Below are positions 8,090 to 17,846 of a DNA stretch of 64,000 nt, one piece after another. The notes beneath the pieces are model-generated. The model searched no databases. It worked only from the letters and a program-made list of their open reading frames with translations, and was not told where the DNA came from. The DNA lies in assembly GCF_907164555.1 (NCBI RefSeq), contig NZ_CAJQZC010000001.1, forward strand, positions 310,001 to 374,000, written 5' to 3'. Each line of letters opens with the position of its first letter. Positions within the stretch are counted from its first letter, which is position 1. The DNA is from Paraburkholderia saeva. Lineage in GTDB: Bacteria > Pseudomonadota > Gammaproteobacteria > Burkholderiales > Burkholderiaceae. A program made the translations under genes and the position numbers.

Positions 8090-8437
8090 ATGAATCTGCT
8101 CATGTCAGACGATCCGCGAGTCTTGACGGCTGCACGAAGCAAAAAAAATAGCGTTCGCCGGTTCGCCACTGATGTGGTCATTATTTCCCTGGAGTATGGG
8201 ATCGTTGCATTAGCAGCGATTGCCTTGGAGTTTTTTTCGCGGGGACTTGTTGCGATACATTGGCTTGAACCAGTTACTCTGAAGCAATTACTTAATGCAC
8301 ATGGGTGGCGCGAACTCGCTTTACTGGTAGGGGACGCGTTCCCGTTTTGCTGTCTGAAGGCGGTAGAAGGCGCAATATTGCTAGCGGATCTCGCTGTGAT
8401 CATAAAAAAGCTCGCTCGGCACCTAAGCGAAACTTGA
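8090..8437 (+). CDS. Small predicted membrane protein
   Basis: 115 residues from ATG 8090; a TTG six bases earlier is less likely. A basic N-terminus (RSKKNSVRRF) precedes a hydrophobic helix at about 28-53 and a second near 88-105. The family is not recognised. It sits 50 bp before another small membrane protein on the same strand, in otherwise gene-poor DNA, which suggests a two-gene unit. No strong ribosome-binding site is visible. Confidence 0.5.
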   Translation: MNLLMSDDPRVLTAARSKKNSVRRFATDVVIISLEYGIVALAAIALEFFSRGLVAIHWLEPVTLKQLLNAHGWRELALLVGDAFPFCCLKAVEGAILLADLAVIIKKLARHLSET

Positions 8438-8487
8438 GCTTCTGTAATGCTGAGATTGTGAAGGCAGTCACAAGTAACGGAGGGGCG

Positions 8488-8940
8488 ATGCAGTTATCTC
8501 AACTTATTGACATTACCCGCGTCATCGGGAGCGTGCCGCGCGAGGCGGCTACGTCGTATGATGGTCATCAAAAATTGGTCCTGCCCGCCGACTACTTCAA
8601 GGTTCGGGCGGCTGCGTCGTCCGCATGGTATCTGGGATCATTGGCAACATCCCTGATTATTTTCATGTTCCTGTTCATCGCTTCAGTTGCCATGCTGCAT
8701 ACCGCTAACTGGCTCATAGAGGTGAAAGCAGGGAGCGCGGCGTCGCTGCGACTCTTTGGGGGCTTCGCGTATGCAATGCTTGCGATAGACATCACGTTCT
8801 TCATCATTTTCACGATATCTTCAACAAAACGACGCATTCTGGCGGATCAATTGTCAGACCAACGACTTGCCGATTTGACAGAGAGCGATAGAGAAGCAAG
8901 AGCAAAGCACCACTCTTCGTCAAAAGCTGCGCGCACCTGA
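8488..8940 (+). CDS. Small predicted two-helix membrane protein
   Basis: 150 residues from ATG 8488, chosen because ACGGAGGGG lies 6 nt upstream; longer frames to the left lack this and overlap the preceding gene. A soluble N-terminal ~40 residues precede two strong transmembrane helices (about 45-68 and 85-108) and a charged C-terminal tail rich in D, R and S. The domain pattern (two TM plus cytoplasmic tail) is seen in SLATT-like and other membrane effectors, but I cannot assign it. The neighbour at 8090 is also a small membrane protein. Confidence 0.6.
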   Translation: MQLSQLIDITRVIGSVPREAATSYDGHQKLVLPADYFKVRAAASSAWYLGSLATSLIIFMFLFIASVAMLHTANWLIEVKAGSAASLRLFGGFAYAMLAIDITFFIIFTISSTKRRILADQLSDQRLADLTESDREARAKHHSSSKAART

Positions 8941-9843
8941 CGCTTGAAACAGGGAAATCAGACTTTTTCATCGCCACCACTTAGTGATTCCGAGGGCGCT
9001 CCGTCTCCATGATCATCCTCGACTTCTCGGGCGCGACGAGTTGACCTCTCGCTCGTCTCGTGCCTTCCGCGCCGTACAACAACCACACCGTACGTCTTGA
9101 TCTCGACGAAGACACGTCGCATCCGCTCCAGAAGGCGTGACGGCGGATGGGCGCGCGAGAAGGAACTCGCGAGGCAGCCGGCTGACGCTCAAAGTGGGGA
9201 GTTTTTGTGCGCTACAGATTTGCTACAGCGATAATAGCAATCCTTATCTGACAGGCCTTGCGCTTGTCATTCGACCCCCTGAACTATCGCCGCCTGGGGA
9301 GAGCCGTCAAAGTGACTTTGAACGGCATAGTTCGACCCACAACTGCCTCTCGACCCAACGTGAGGCCTATGGCCGGTTGAAAACTGAAAGGGCCATTGCG
9401 CGGCATATCGGCCGGCAAGTCGTCAGCCTTTGCTGACATTGACGGTGCTCGCGTCCAAGGTCGGCAGCTTGGCGTATAGCGAATCTTGTCAGCGTTTGTG
9501 GTGTCGGATCCCGCTGATTGAATCAGCAAATTCGCCGTTACGACCACCTCGGCCATCCGGTTTCCGACGGTGCGGAGCCCTTGATAAGCTGTAGCGGCTC
9601 TACGGCGGCATGTTCGACCTTTGCCCCCTGTACGATGCATGAATCTTCAGCGCACTGATCCAGCGTGGCGGCTGAAGTACGTTATGGTCGCTTTCATGGA
9701 CCCCCAATGCGTCGATGGCCTCTCTTGTCGCCGGTGTCAGAGATTACTTTGTCGCCAGATAGGTCGGGTAGACCAAGATATAATCGTAAGGCACACGCGA
9801 TCTTCTGACACGGTCGCCGAAGATAACGTTACCTGAGCTATTG
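8941..9843. other. Gene-poor intergenic DNA before the ABC-3C operon
   Basis: About 900 bp with no supportable gene. A short direct repeat, GCTACAGATTTGCTACAG, occurs near 9212-9230. The right end must contain the promoter of the following operon, but I cannot place its boxes. Confidence 0.4.
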
Positions 9844-10911
9844 ATGACTCTAAAAGTAAGCTTCCTGAGAGCGGCACACGGCGATGCGATTGTCATTGAG
9901 ACATGCGTCGGCACCGAAACGTTCCGGATCTTGATTGACGGCGGCCCGTCAGAGTGTTACGAGCGTCGCCAAGGTGGGAAGAGAACAGCGGGCCCGTTGC
10001 AAGAGGTGTTGGAGGATCTGCGACAGAGAGGCGAGCGATTCGACCTCACGATTGTGACCCATGTCGATGACGATCATATCGGCGGCCTATTGAAGGCTTG
10101 CCGGCACGATAAGTACCGTTCAGTCATGGCGAATGACGTCTGGTTCAACTCGGGAAAATTAATTGCCCGAGCCTTCAACACGCAGGTACCTGACGGATCG
10201 GACATCTGGATAGACGATCCTGAAGACCGACTTACGAGCATTGCTCAGGGCGTAGAGTTCGACACCCTCTTGGATGGACACTGTACCTCGCGTCGGCAAG
10301 TAAGGTTCGTAGATGGCCGCGAGATCTCGTTCAAGCACGGCAAGATATTTATCCTTTCCCCGACGGAGCAGCAGCTAACCAGGTTGCTTTCCAAGTGGGA
10401 GACGGAGGAAACTGATTCGCTCACTTCTGGCGTGGCAAGAGACTACCACCTATCGCTTTCCGAATTGCTGGTCAACGACAAGTTCGTCGAAGACACTTCT
10501 GTACATAATGCAAGCTCGATAGCGGTACTCATCGAAACGCAGGGACATCGAGTCTTACTTCTCGGAGACGCGCTCCCATCGACAGTCTGCGAGACGCTTC
10601 GAGACCATTTAGGCGTATCGTCAGAGAACCCACTAGAAGTCTCTGTGTGCAAGCTATCGCACCATGGCAGCAAAGCGAACACAAGCGAGGAACTGCTTTC
10701 GTTAATTCGATGCGAGAAATTCGTTGTTTCGACCAATGGCATGCGTCATGCCTTGCCGAGCAAAACCACCCTCGCCAGAATCAATGAATTGCAACCGAAT
10801 AGCGAGATACTGTTCAATTACGGGGCAGTCAGAGACGACGTCTTTCCAAATTTGGAGGAGCGTGTTGCCTGCGGGAACATAAAAGCGCTCACAGGAGACT
10901 TGACACTGTGA
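9844..10911 (+). CDS. MBL-fold hydrolase, ComEC-like (ABC-3C effector)
   Basis: 355 residues from ATG 9844, just after an in-frame TTG. It is a metallo-beta-lactamase fold of the ComEC/Rec2 type: RAAHGDAIVIE at the start, LIDGG at ~30-34, metal-binding HVDDDHIGG at ~73-81, LLLGDAL near 237 and SHHGSK near 265. ComEC-like MBL domains are usually nucleases or phosphodiesterases. It is the first gene of a four-gene overlapping operon with a protease, a middle component and an SMC-like ATPase, which matches the published ABC-three-component conflict systems. As a predicted effector it would be held in check or activated by the ATPase; the target is unknown. Confidence 0.8.
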   Translation: MTLKVSFLRAAHGDAIVIETCVGTETFRILIDGGPSECYERRQGGKRTAGPLQEVLEDLRQRGERFDLTIVTHVDDDHIGGLLKACRHDKYRSVMANDVWFNSGKLIARAFNTQVPDGSDIWIDDPEDRLTSIAQGVEFDTLLDGHCTSRRQVRFVDGREISFKHGKIFILSPTEQQLTRLLSKWETEETDSLTSGVARDYHLSLSELLVNDKFVEDTSVHNASSIAVLIETQGHRVLLLGDALPSTVCETLRDHLGVSSENPLEVSVCKLSHHGSKANTSEELLSLIRCEKFVVSTNGMRHALPSKTTLARINELQPNSEILFNYGAVRDDVFPNLEERVACGNIKALTGDLTL

Positions 10912-12215
10912 GCGCGCTTGGACCAGAAGAGATATATCAGCGGGCGGTGATGGTCAACGATGGGTCTGGCGTGCTGGTGACAGCGCTCAGCGCCGACCAC
11001 TCGTACGTTCTGACAGCGCGCCATAATCTGCTTAAAGAGCGGACTAATGTCGCGTCGCTCATGGAGCCGAACGAGACTGTCGTGAAATTGCGGGATGGCA
11101 CCGAGATTGAAGTCAGGCAGCTTATCGTTTCCCCAATGCTCGATATTGCAGTGATCGTGGTGGTCAGTCAGACGCTGGAACCTACGGCGACATCGACGTC
11201 GGTCGAGATGGAGCAATCGATGTGGTTGGTCGGATTTCCGGAAATTCGACGCAATTTGAACGACCCGCTCCGGCTCTTCACAGGGCAGATAGAGAGCTTC
11301 GGCGCGATGTCGATCGATGTCTCGACAAAGAGCTTTGCGCCAGTTGATGAAGTTCGAGGGGTCTCAGGCGGTGGCGTGTATATCAAGGCCGCAAAGCGCT
11401 GGATTCTCGTCGCGGTCGAGTGCGAGATGGAAGGTCGGCTTCAAGAGGGACACAACTGGTTGCGTTGCATCGGAATACCTGCGTTCGACGACTTGATCAG
11501 AGAGCATGGATTCCCTCCGATCTTGCCGCCCTTCTTGCTGTCGTTTTCTCGGCTTGCGGATGCAGCATTTCCGCTACCAGGCTTCGAATGCCCGGCAACG
11601 CTGCAACGTCTGCGAACGGTCCTTCTTAGCGTTATTCGAACGAACCTCGCTACTGACTCTCCGACCCCCAATGGAATCCTGAGCGCCTTTGGGAAGAGGC
11701 TGTTAGTTCAAGAGGATCCCGAATGCAGCCTGCTTGACAGGAAGCTTTGGATTTCGTGGCTAGAGTACCTGACCCTGTCTGTATTGCTCGACAGGCCACA
11801 AGTTGTCGATGCGGACTATATCGAGACACTACGTTCACGACGTCGATTTCTATACAGTGGCTCCGACGGCGAGTGGACAGCGTTCGTCGAACGGATCATC
11901 CAATCTGACCTTGGTGATCTTGCTGATGACGGCTTGGTGCTCGTTAGCAATCGGATCGAAGGGTCGCCTGCCAAAACCAGGTCAATCAGAGACCTATCCA
12001 GAGTGGTGCCGGATATCGGTCTTCCCCTGAGTGGGGCGTTAGACATCGGCATTCCACGTAAACCAATCGGCAAGGTGAAACTTTTCCATCTTGATGGCCT
12101 TCACATGGATTGTATTGTTCGGCAAGAAGAACTTTACGACAATAAACTCGGACTTGATGAACATATCGTCTTGCAGTTGCTAGCGGAGGCCTATCGTGCA
12201 TCTATTGCTCAATGA
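10908..12215 (+). CDS. Trypsin-like serine protease with C-terminal extension (ABC-3C effector)
   Basis: 435 residues, GTG start at 10908 overlapping the MBL stop, with AGGAG upstream. The N-terminal ~190 residues are a chymotrypsin-fold protease with all three catalytic positions visible: H39 in LTARHNL, D79 in SPMLDIAVI and S153 in RGVSGGGVYI. No signal peptide is present, so it acts in the cytoplasm. The remaining ~240 residues are helical and probably contact the ATPase complex. In ABC-three-component systems such proteases are proposed effectors that cleave a partner or host protein on activation. It overlaps the next gene by 20 bp. Confidence 0.8.
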   Translation: MSALGPEEIYQRAVMVNDGSGVLVTALSADHSYVLTARHNLLKERTNVASLMEPNETVVKLRDGTEIEVRQLIVSPMLDIAVIVVVSQTLEPTATSTSVEMEQSMWLVGFPEIRRNLNDPLRLFTGQIESFGAMSIDVSTKSFAPVDEVRGVSGGGVYIKAAKRWILVAVECEMEGRLQEGHNWLRCIGIPAFDDLIREHGFPPILPPFLLSFSRLADAAFPLPGFECPATLQRLRTVLLSVIRTNLATDSPTPNGILSAFGKRLLVQEDPECSLLDRKLWISWLEYLTLSVLLDRPQVVDADYIETLRSRRRFLYSGSDGEWTAFVERIIQSDLGDLADDGLVLVSNRIEGSPAKTRSIRDLSRVVPDIGLPLSGALDIGIPRKPIGKVKLFHLDGLHMDCIVRQEELYDNKLGLDEHIVLQLLAEAYRASIAQ

Positions 12216-12759
12216 TCTAAATCTCGGTTTTCTGAAAAACATCGCGTCGGATGTCGATTTTGCATTCTTCCATTCAGATGACGCGAGGCATTTCATCAGT
12301 TGCTTTGTCGCTCGCTTTTCGGACAATGAAACCTGCGCAAAACATTGGCGATTGATCAACAACGAAATCGCCGTTGAATTTCAATCATCGTTGCAAGACG
12401 AATTTTCGTCTTGGAACATCTACCTCGCCTTGGTGACACCGTCAGCGATGGACAAGCACCTGAAGTACCGCATTGAGAACGATCGGTTCGCGCTCAGAAA
12501 GCTGGTACTAGCAGGGCCGACGTTCGCCTCGGAGTCTGACGCTGTCGTGCGAGAGGCGCTGGAGAATTCGATACTAGGACAAGATCTTAAGCTTTCGGAT
12601 GTGGGGGACGGACTGTATGACCAGCTTGAGAACTCGAATCGATTTCGTGACTTTCTCTCGACCTCCTCGCAACTTCCTCTCGATGGAAAAGAGCGTTCGT
12701 CCGAAGTTCGGCGCCGTCGCATCAACGAACTTCTCGAGCGTCTAGGATCTCTCTCATGA
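12196..12759 (+). CDS. ABC-three-component system middle component
   Basis: 187 residues, GTG start at 12196 with GCGGAGG seven bases upstream. It is a small alpha/beta protein with WNIYLALV at ~75-82 and a KYRIENDRFALRKLV segment at ~90-104, the pattern I associate with middle component 1 proteins that link the effector to the ABC ATPase. No catalytic motif is seen. The basic tail SSEVRRRRINELLERL may pack on the coiled coil. It overlaps both neighbours, giving strict coupling with protease and ATPase. Confidence 0.75.
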   Translation: MHLLLNDLNLGFLKNIASDVDFAFFHSDDARHFISCFVARFSDNETCAKHWRLINNEIAVEFQSSLQDEFSSWNIYLALVTPSAMDKHLKYRIENDRFALRKLVLAGPTFASESDAVVREALENSILGQDLKLSDVGDGLYDQLENSNRFRDFLSTSSQLPLDGKERSSEVRRRRINELLERLGSLS

Positions 12760-15700
12760 AGATCAAAAAAGTCATCATTGAAGGTTTCCGCGCATATGAA
12801 ACGAAGAGTGATGGGACCTTTGACTTCACAACTCCGTTGGGCGACCCTGCACGATTTGTTTCCATCTATGCCCCGAACGGCTTCGGTAAAACATCTTTTT
12901 ACGATGCCGTAGAGTGGGCGCTTACGAACAACATCGAACGGTTCGTTCGCGATTACACTCGCGTTGAAAACGATAATATCTCTCGAGCTCAGAATCAGGA
13001 GAGTCGTCGTCAACACATCTTGCGAAATCGTGCGATCCCAGAGTCTGCGCCTTCACGAGTGACCGTCACAGGAATCGGATTCGGCGATGTCATTAAAGAT
13101 GTGCCGAAGGCGCGCGCTGGTAGCCGAGACTATCTCTTCAAACGCGAAGCACCGGTGCGCGGAATGGAGGAAGTCGCTGGCATCTTCCTGTCCCAAGAGG
13201 CCATCGACGGATTCCTTCGAGAGGAGAAACCTGACGCGCGCTATGACCGGTTTATGCAAAACTTCGGAGATAGTGATGATACCTATCGCGCCAATCTCGT
13301 TGCCCTTAGGCGCGAATTGACAATCCTGCTCAAGGGTATGTCCGAGGAGCAGCGAAGATACGAAGAAGTTCTCGCAAAACAGACCGACACCGGGATCTTC
13401 GAGAGTGTTAATCGGACTATTCAGAGTCTGGTCGATCGTGGTGAGCGCATTGAATCGGTATCAGAGAGCTTTGATGCGGACAGCGAGCGCAATCTTCGCA
13501 ATCTGATTACGCAACGGCTGCACGAACTGAACAATAGTAGCGCGGACCTGGAGCGGTTTCTGGTCGCCTTGCAGGCAGCGCTCGTCGAGTTGCCTGTTGT
13601 AGCGGGTTCCATGGCTACGAGAGGGGCAGCAATCAAGGCATTGTCCGAACTCGAGAAACGGCGTCATGCTGTGATTCGCTACGCCAAGCTCAAAGAGAAA
13701 GTCGCGCATTGGACTGAGTCCGTTGAACGAGCACACGCGGACACGACAAGGCATCAGACCTTGTCGAGCAAAGTGCCCTCTTTCGAAGAGCTGCTTAGTC
13801 AAATTGCTCAAATCACTACACGAGAGCAAGAGTCGGAGGCGCAGCTTCAAGTCAAGAAAGCGGAGCTTGAAAGCTGGGAACTCCGCATCGCAACATGCAA
13901 GACGTCGTTGCAGGATTTGGACCTCAATGCGAATGCGCTAGTGGCTCTGCGAGAGCGGGCCCCCGAAATATATCGTGATCTCGACGAAGGGCGCGCTGTT
14001 ATCAACGAAAGACAGGCTCAAAGGGACAACCGCCAACAACGTCTTGATGTGCTAACCGCGAAGCGTGATTTGGAGAAGAGCAATCTCGAAAGCCTGATTG
14101 GCCTAGAGATCACCGAAGAATCAATCAACGCAGTTGACTTGACCATCATTTCGGAAGAGGGCGTTTCTGTACTTCCTCTCCGGCAAGCTGTTCTTGAGAA
14201 AGCCCGACGAGCTGAGCTTCTTGTGGCGGCGGGAAAGGCCCTCGCAGCCTTCGATGCTCAAAAAGACCAATTTGCGACCTTGGTGTCACTCGGCTGCGAG
14301 ATCCTAGCGAAGACGCCCTCGAATCAATGTCCGCTGTGTACGAAAGAACACGCGAGCCCCGACGACCTGTTGCACAACATTCTGGGCAATCATTTACTCA
14401 ATCAACTGGAAGCAGCCGCGCTCCAGAAGCAGAATGACGCGCAGGCAGCCTTCGACGAGTCATGTCAGCAAGTCATCGTCTTAATCGAGGAATGGAACCG
14501 GAGAAAAGATAAGGCAGTACTTGACTTCCGGGCTCGCGTCTTACAGACCGAACGGGAGTTGCACGCGCTCACATTAGAAATAAAGTCGCTCGACCGCGAC
14601 ATTCAAGCTGCGGCCCCTCGCGTACAGACTTCAGCTCAGCTCGTGCTGAATCTCAGCGCAGAGCAACTTGGCCAAAAGTTAGCAGAAGATCTTCGTCAGG
14701 TTTCCGAGCGTCGTGCGAAGGAACAGTCGGACCTCTCTCGTTCGGAGGATGAGGCCCAACTCCGCAGAGACGCGGTGAAACTGCTGAATCAAGCGATTGA
14801 TGAGGCGAGGGCAAAGGCCGACCAAGCTAAGGGTAGCGAGGTATATAAGGAATCGATGGCCGTTTGTTCGTCAAGTGCCCTCGATCCCGCACAACTAAGA
14901 CAGCACGTGGCTCAGATGCTGGAAGAGAGCCAGGCTAAAGCAGCAGCTGCTTTGCAGCAGTTGAAGGACGCGCGAGATCAGTTAGAGAAGGTGGAGGTCA
15001 CGGTGCCTAACCCGCGCACGGAAGACTTGGCCTCCTTAGAGCGCGAGGAACAATCGAACCAACGCTCACGGCTTGAAGCGGATGCGGAAATTTCTACGTT
15101 CGTATCGAAGATCGGCTCGCATCTGCCAAGGTACGATTCGTCGTGGCTGCCTGAAAGAATCGTGGAAGGCATTAATTCCGCAAACGCGATGTATGCGCAA
15201 CAGAAAGAGACAACAACAGGGTTGGCTAGGCAATATGTGCTGCTAGGCGAACAATTGGAGCTCGTGCTCCCCTATGTCGAATCGATTGGAGCGCGGAAGC
15301 AACTCGACAAGCTTCTAACTGAGAAGGCTGAGCATGAGGCTCTCAGCGCTAAAGTTGATGCCGAATACGCGCACATCATCCAAAGGTTGGATTCGAGAAT
15401 CAGTAGCTTCTTTTTTACTGATTTAATCAATTCGATATACAGGAAGATCGATCCACACCCGGACTTCAAAGAGGTTCGCTTCACATGCGAGTTCCCAGAA
15501 GGGGAAAAACCGCGTCTCCACGTCCTAGTTTCGGACGAGGCCGGCGACTGCATCGCACCTAACCTTTACTTCAGTGCAGCTCAGGTAAACATCCTTAGCC
15601 TAAGCATTTTTCTGGCACGCGCTCTTCATGTGAAGGCGCATGGAGAGCCAGTTGGATGCATCTTCATTGATGATCCAATTCATTCTATGGATTCAATTAA

Positions 15701-15896
15701 CGTATTGGCTACGATAGACCTGTTGCGTACTATCTCCAAAAAATTTGACCGTCAGATCATCTTATCGACGCACGATAGGAGCTTCTTCGAACTGCTCAAG
15801 CGAAAGATTCCCGAATATCACTATGAGTCAAAGTTCCTTGAATTGGAGACGTTTGGGCGGATAAAGGCGCGAACGGGTGAAACGGATCCTTCATAG
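12756..15896 (+). CDS. SMC/Rad50-like ABC ATPase (ABC-3C sensor/motor)
   Basis: 1046 residues. The N-terminal ATPase lobe has Walker A YAPNGFGKTS at ~38-47. A long coiled coil runs from ~210 to ~870 and is broken near its middle by a CPLC zinc hook at 525-528. The C-terminal lobe has a signature region NLYFSAAQVNILSLS, a Walker B CIFIDDP near 968 and an H-loop STHDRS near 1005. This is the full architecture of an SMC-like DNA-tethering ATPase. In ABC-three-component systems it is thought to sense aberrant nucleic acid and trigger the effectors, here the MBL hydrolase and protease. ATG 12756 overlaps the preceding stop by 4 bp. It is the last gene of the operon. Confidence 0.88.
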   Translation: MKIKKVIIEGFRAYETKSDGTFDFTTPLGDPARFVSIYAPNGFGKTSFYDAVEWALTNNIERFVRDYTRVENDNISRAQNQESRRQHILRNRAIPESAPSRVTVTGIGFGDVIKDVPKARAGSRDYLFKREAPVRGMEEVAGIFLSQEAIDGFLREEKPDARYDRFMQNFGDSDDTYRANLVALRRELTILLKGMSEEQRRYEEVLAKQTDTGIFESVNRTIQSLVDRGERIESVSESFDADSERNLRNLITQRLHELNNSSADLERFLVALQAALVELPVVAGSMATRGAAIKALSELEKRRHAVIRYAKLKEKVAHWTESVERAHADTTRHQTLSSKVPSFEELLSQIAQITTREQESEAQLQVKKAELESWELRIATCKTSLQDLDLNANALVALRERAPEIYRDLDEGRAVINERQAQRDNRQQRLDVLTAKRDLEKSNLESLIGLEITEESINAVDLTIISEEGVSVLPLRQAVLEKARRAELLVAAGKALAAFDAQKDQFATLVSLGCEILAKTPSNQCPLCTKEHASPDDLLHNILGNHLLNQLEAAALQKQNDAQAAFDESCQQVIVLIEEWNRRKDKAVLDFRARVLQTERELHALTLEIKSLDRDIQAAAPRVQTSAQLVLNLSAEQLGQKLAEDLRQVSERRAKEQSDLSRSEDEAQLRRDAVKLLNQAIDEARAKADQAKGSEVYKESMAVCSSSALDPAQLRQHVAQMLEESQAKAAAALQQLKDARDQLEKVEVTVPNPRTEDLASLEREEQSNQRSRLEADAEISTFVSKIGSHLPRYDSSWLPERIVEGINSANAMYAQQKETTTGLARQYVLLGEQLELVLPYVESIGARKQLDKLLTEKAEHEALSAKVDAEYAHIIQRLDSRISSFFFTDLINSIYRKIDPHPDFKEVRFTCEFPEGEKPRLHVLVSDEAGDCIAPNLYFSAAQVNILSLSIFLARALHVKAHGEPVGCIFIDDPIHSMDSINVLATIDLLRTISKKFDRQIILSTHDRSFFELLKRKIPEYHYESKFLELETFGRIKARTGETDPS

Positions 15897-15984
15897 CAGC
15901 TCGACAGCATGAAGACGAAATGCGAAATCTCCTGGAGGGCAATGCATACCGAACAATTCCGCGTGACATGCAACGAAGGCAAGC

Positions 15985-16055
15985 TGCCGTCCGGCTGCTC
16001 AGTGCCGCCAACGTCAGCAGCCAGCCATATTGCTGCCGTCGCACCCAGCCCGCCC
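15985..16055 (+). repeat. Diverged intergenic repeat, copy A
   Basis: The stretch from 15993 reads GGCTGCTCAGTGCCGCCAAC and continues through GCCATATTGCTGCCG. It aligns without gaps over about 60 bp to 16891-16950, with roughly three quarters of positions identical. It lies just after the ABC-3C operon, outside any gene. Confidence 0.6.
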
Positions 16056-16400
16056 GTTGTCGGCTTTGGCCGACAACTACGCACTGAGCATCGGGCGGGT
16101 TCGGAATAGACCGGTCGTTCAAACGACCACCGCATGACTCGGGCGAACGGCAGAAAGTGGCCGAACAGCGACGATTGTCCAGAAGCCTGGCCGCGTGGTC
16201 GATCAAACCCGCAGCGTTTGCGTCGATCCACGACTCGCTATTTTCGCGCTCCGAACGCCCGAAAAGCCGTCTCGACTGCGGGCCGGGCCCAAGCCCGCGT
16301 CAAAACACAGCCGAGATTTTGATCGAATATCAAGCCGAAACGCTCATGCACGCCGAAACTCGGTATAGTTCGAAAGCTCGGGCATTTCGGTTGCCCTATT

Positions 16401-16709
16401 TTGACGGATGTCGATATGATTCCAATCGCAATCGGTGCAGCATCCACTCTACTCAGCGGCGTGAGCAGCGCCATTGGTTCCGGGCTGTCGAAGCTGACAG
16501 GCCAAAGCTCAACGAGCGAATCGAGCCAGTCGAGTTTTGCGGCACATCTGAAGACGGCAACGTCACAGAGCAGCCTCGGCAAGAGCGAGCATCACCATCA
16601 CGCGCACGGCGCGTTGAGCGCATTGGCGAATTCTTCGCCATCGCAGTCACAAACTACTACCGGTTCCAGTACGACAGCGGTCGGCTCAATCATCAATATC
16701 GGCGCCTAA
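16401..16709 (+). CDS. Small Ser/His-rich hypothetical protein
   Basis: 102 residues, or 97 if started at ATG 16416. Composition is low-complexity: Ser, Thr, Ala and Gly rich with a HHHHAHGALSALA segment near 64-76. A short hydrophobic N-terminus (IPIAIGAASTLLSGV) could be a membrane or surface anchor. It resembles small His-rich hypotheticals I associate with Burkholderiaceae, but no function is known. It stands alone in gene-poor DNA; no clear ribosome-binding site is present. Confidence 0.5.
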   Translation: MTDVDMIPIAIGAASTLLSGVSSAIGSGLSKLTGQSSTSESSQSSFAAHLKTATSQSSLGKSEHHHHAHGALSALANSSPSQSQTTTGSSTTAVGSIINIGA

Positions 16710-16882
16710 AAGGCCAGCCGCATCAATACGGAATCATCGAGCCATCCCGTGCCGAACAGATGGCGCTTCGATGCAAGCCACTGCTTCCATTGTGCCGAGC
16801 CTTCGGGAAGGTAGGCCGATACGTTGACGTTGGCGTTCGCCTCTGAGCGACCCGGGAGTGTGAATTCACAGATGCGGGATGC

Positions 16883-16955
16883 TGCGGTCGGGTTGCTCAA
16901 TCCCGCCATAGTCAGCAATCCGCCATATTGCTGACGTAGAACCAAGCCGGCCTCA
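16883..16955 (+). repeat. Diverged intergenic repeat, copy B
   Basis: Second copy of the repeat at 15985-16055; its core from 16891 reads GGTTGCTCAATCCCGCCATA and continues GTCAGCAATCCGCCATATTG. Both copies have the same orientation and about 840 bp separates them. Confidence 0.6.
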
Positions 16956-17626
16956 ACGTCAATGGCGGCGGATGAACTGCATCGACTGTGGCAGCTATCG
17001 TTGATAGCTTCAGCGTCCTGCCGACGCTCGGCTGTCCAACCGCGACATCACGTGAACGTCTCTTGGTGGCCGATCGGCGACGAAAAGATGTGAAGCGTTT
17101 TTCAGAACCCGGGGTTCGATCCAGGGCATCTCCGGATCGAAGCAGGCAAGATCTGCGTTGCCACTCACTGCTCCGAACCGAGTACAGAGCCTTGCCGTCC
17201 GGCCACTGCGCAAACCTGTAGAAACGACATCTGCGCGGTCGATCTCCGCACTCGAGCGCCATGCGGAACAGCAACGGGGAAACGGGTCAACCGAAGACCG
17301 AATGGGCCCCATCCGCATGCTCTTGCAGCCGCATTTGAGCCCGACATCTGGCAATTCAACGAACCGAGGCCACCATGGAAAGCCGATTTGCCGAGCGCTC
17401 CCTTCAGGTCCTATCCCGGTAACTCGTAATACTAAGGTGCTTTTTTTGTGCAAGCACTCATGTGTTGCCTGAGTGAGGCTGGCATCGAGACTGTCGCCGT
17501 TGTACCGTGAATGTCAAATCTCATACACTCATACTTGTTCAAAGTCGTCTAAATCTGCCGGTAGCACCGGATCGAGGACGGATAGAATCGGAACCTATCC
17601 GTCTCATACCGCGTGCAAGGTGATCC
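16956..17626. other. Gene-poor intergenic DNA
   Basis: About 670 bp with no convincing gene; several open frames on both strands overlap each other and none has a start signal. A T-run with GTGC flanks at about 17432-17451 could form a weak hairpin. Confidence 0.4.
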
Positions 17627-17818
17627 GTGGAATACCGCGTCAGTTACGAACATAGGCTCAAATCTGCACCTGACGAGTACATTGTCCACGTTCCATCGCA
17701 GATGGTGGTTGACGCTCCTGCGTCGATTCCGCGCGCTCTGCTGCCAGAGTACATCGCGAACTTAATCCGGGACCGGTCGCCGGACGTCGGGCGTATCCGG
17801 CACCTGCGTATCCTCTAA
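17627..17818 (+). CDS. Possible small hypothetical protein
   Basis: 63-residue frame with a GTG start at 17627 preceded by AAGGTGATCC. The product (EYRVSYEHRLKSAPDEYIVH start) has protein-like composition but no recognisable family. It converges with the methyltransferase gene, ending 28 bp from its stop. Weak call. Confidence 0.3.
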   Translation: MEYRVSYEHRLKSAPDEYIVHVPSQMVVDAPASIPRALLPEYIANLIRDRSPDVGRIRHLRIL

Positions 17819-17846
17819 CAACGGTCGACGGCCGGAATCTGGTCCG

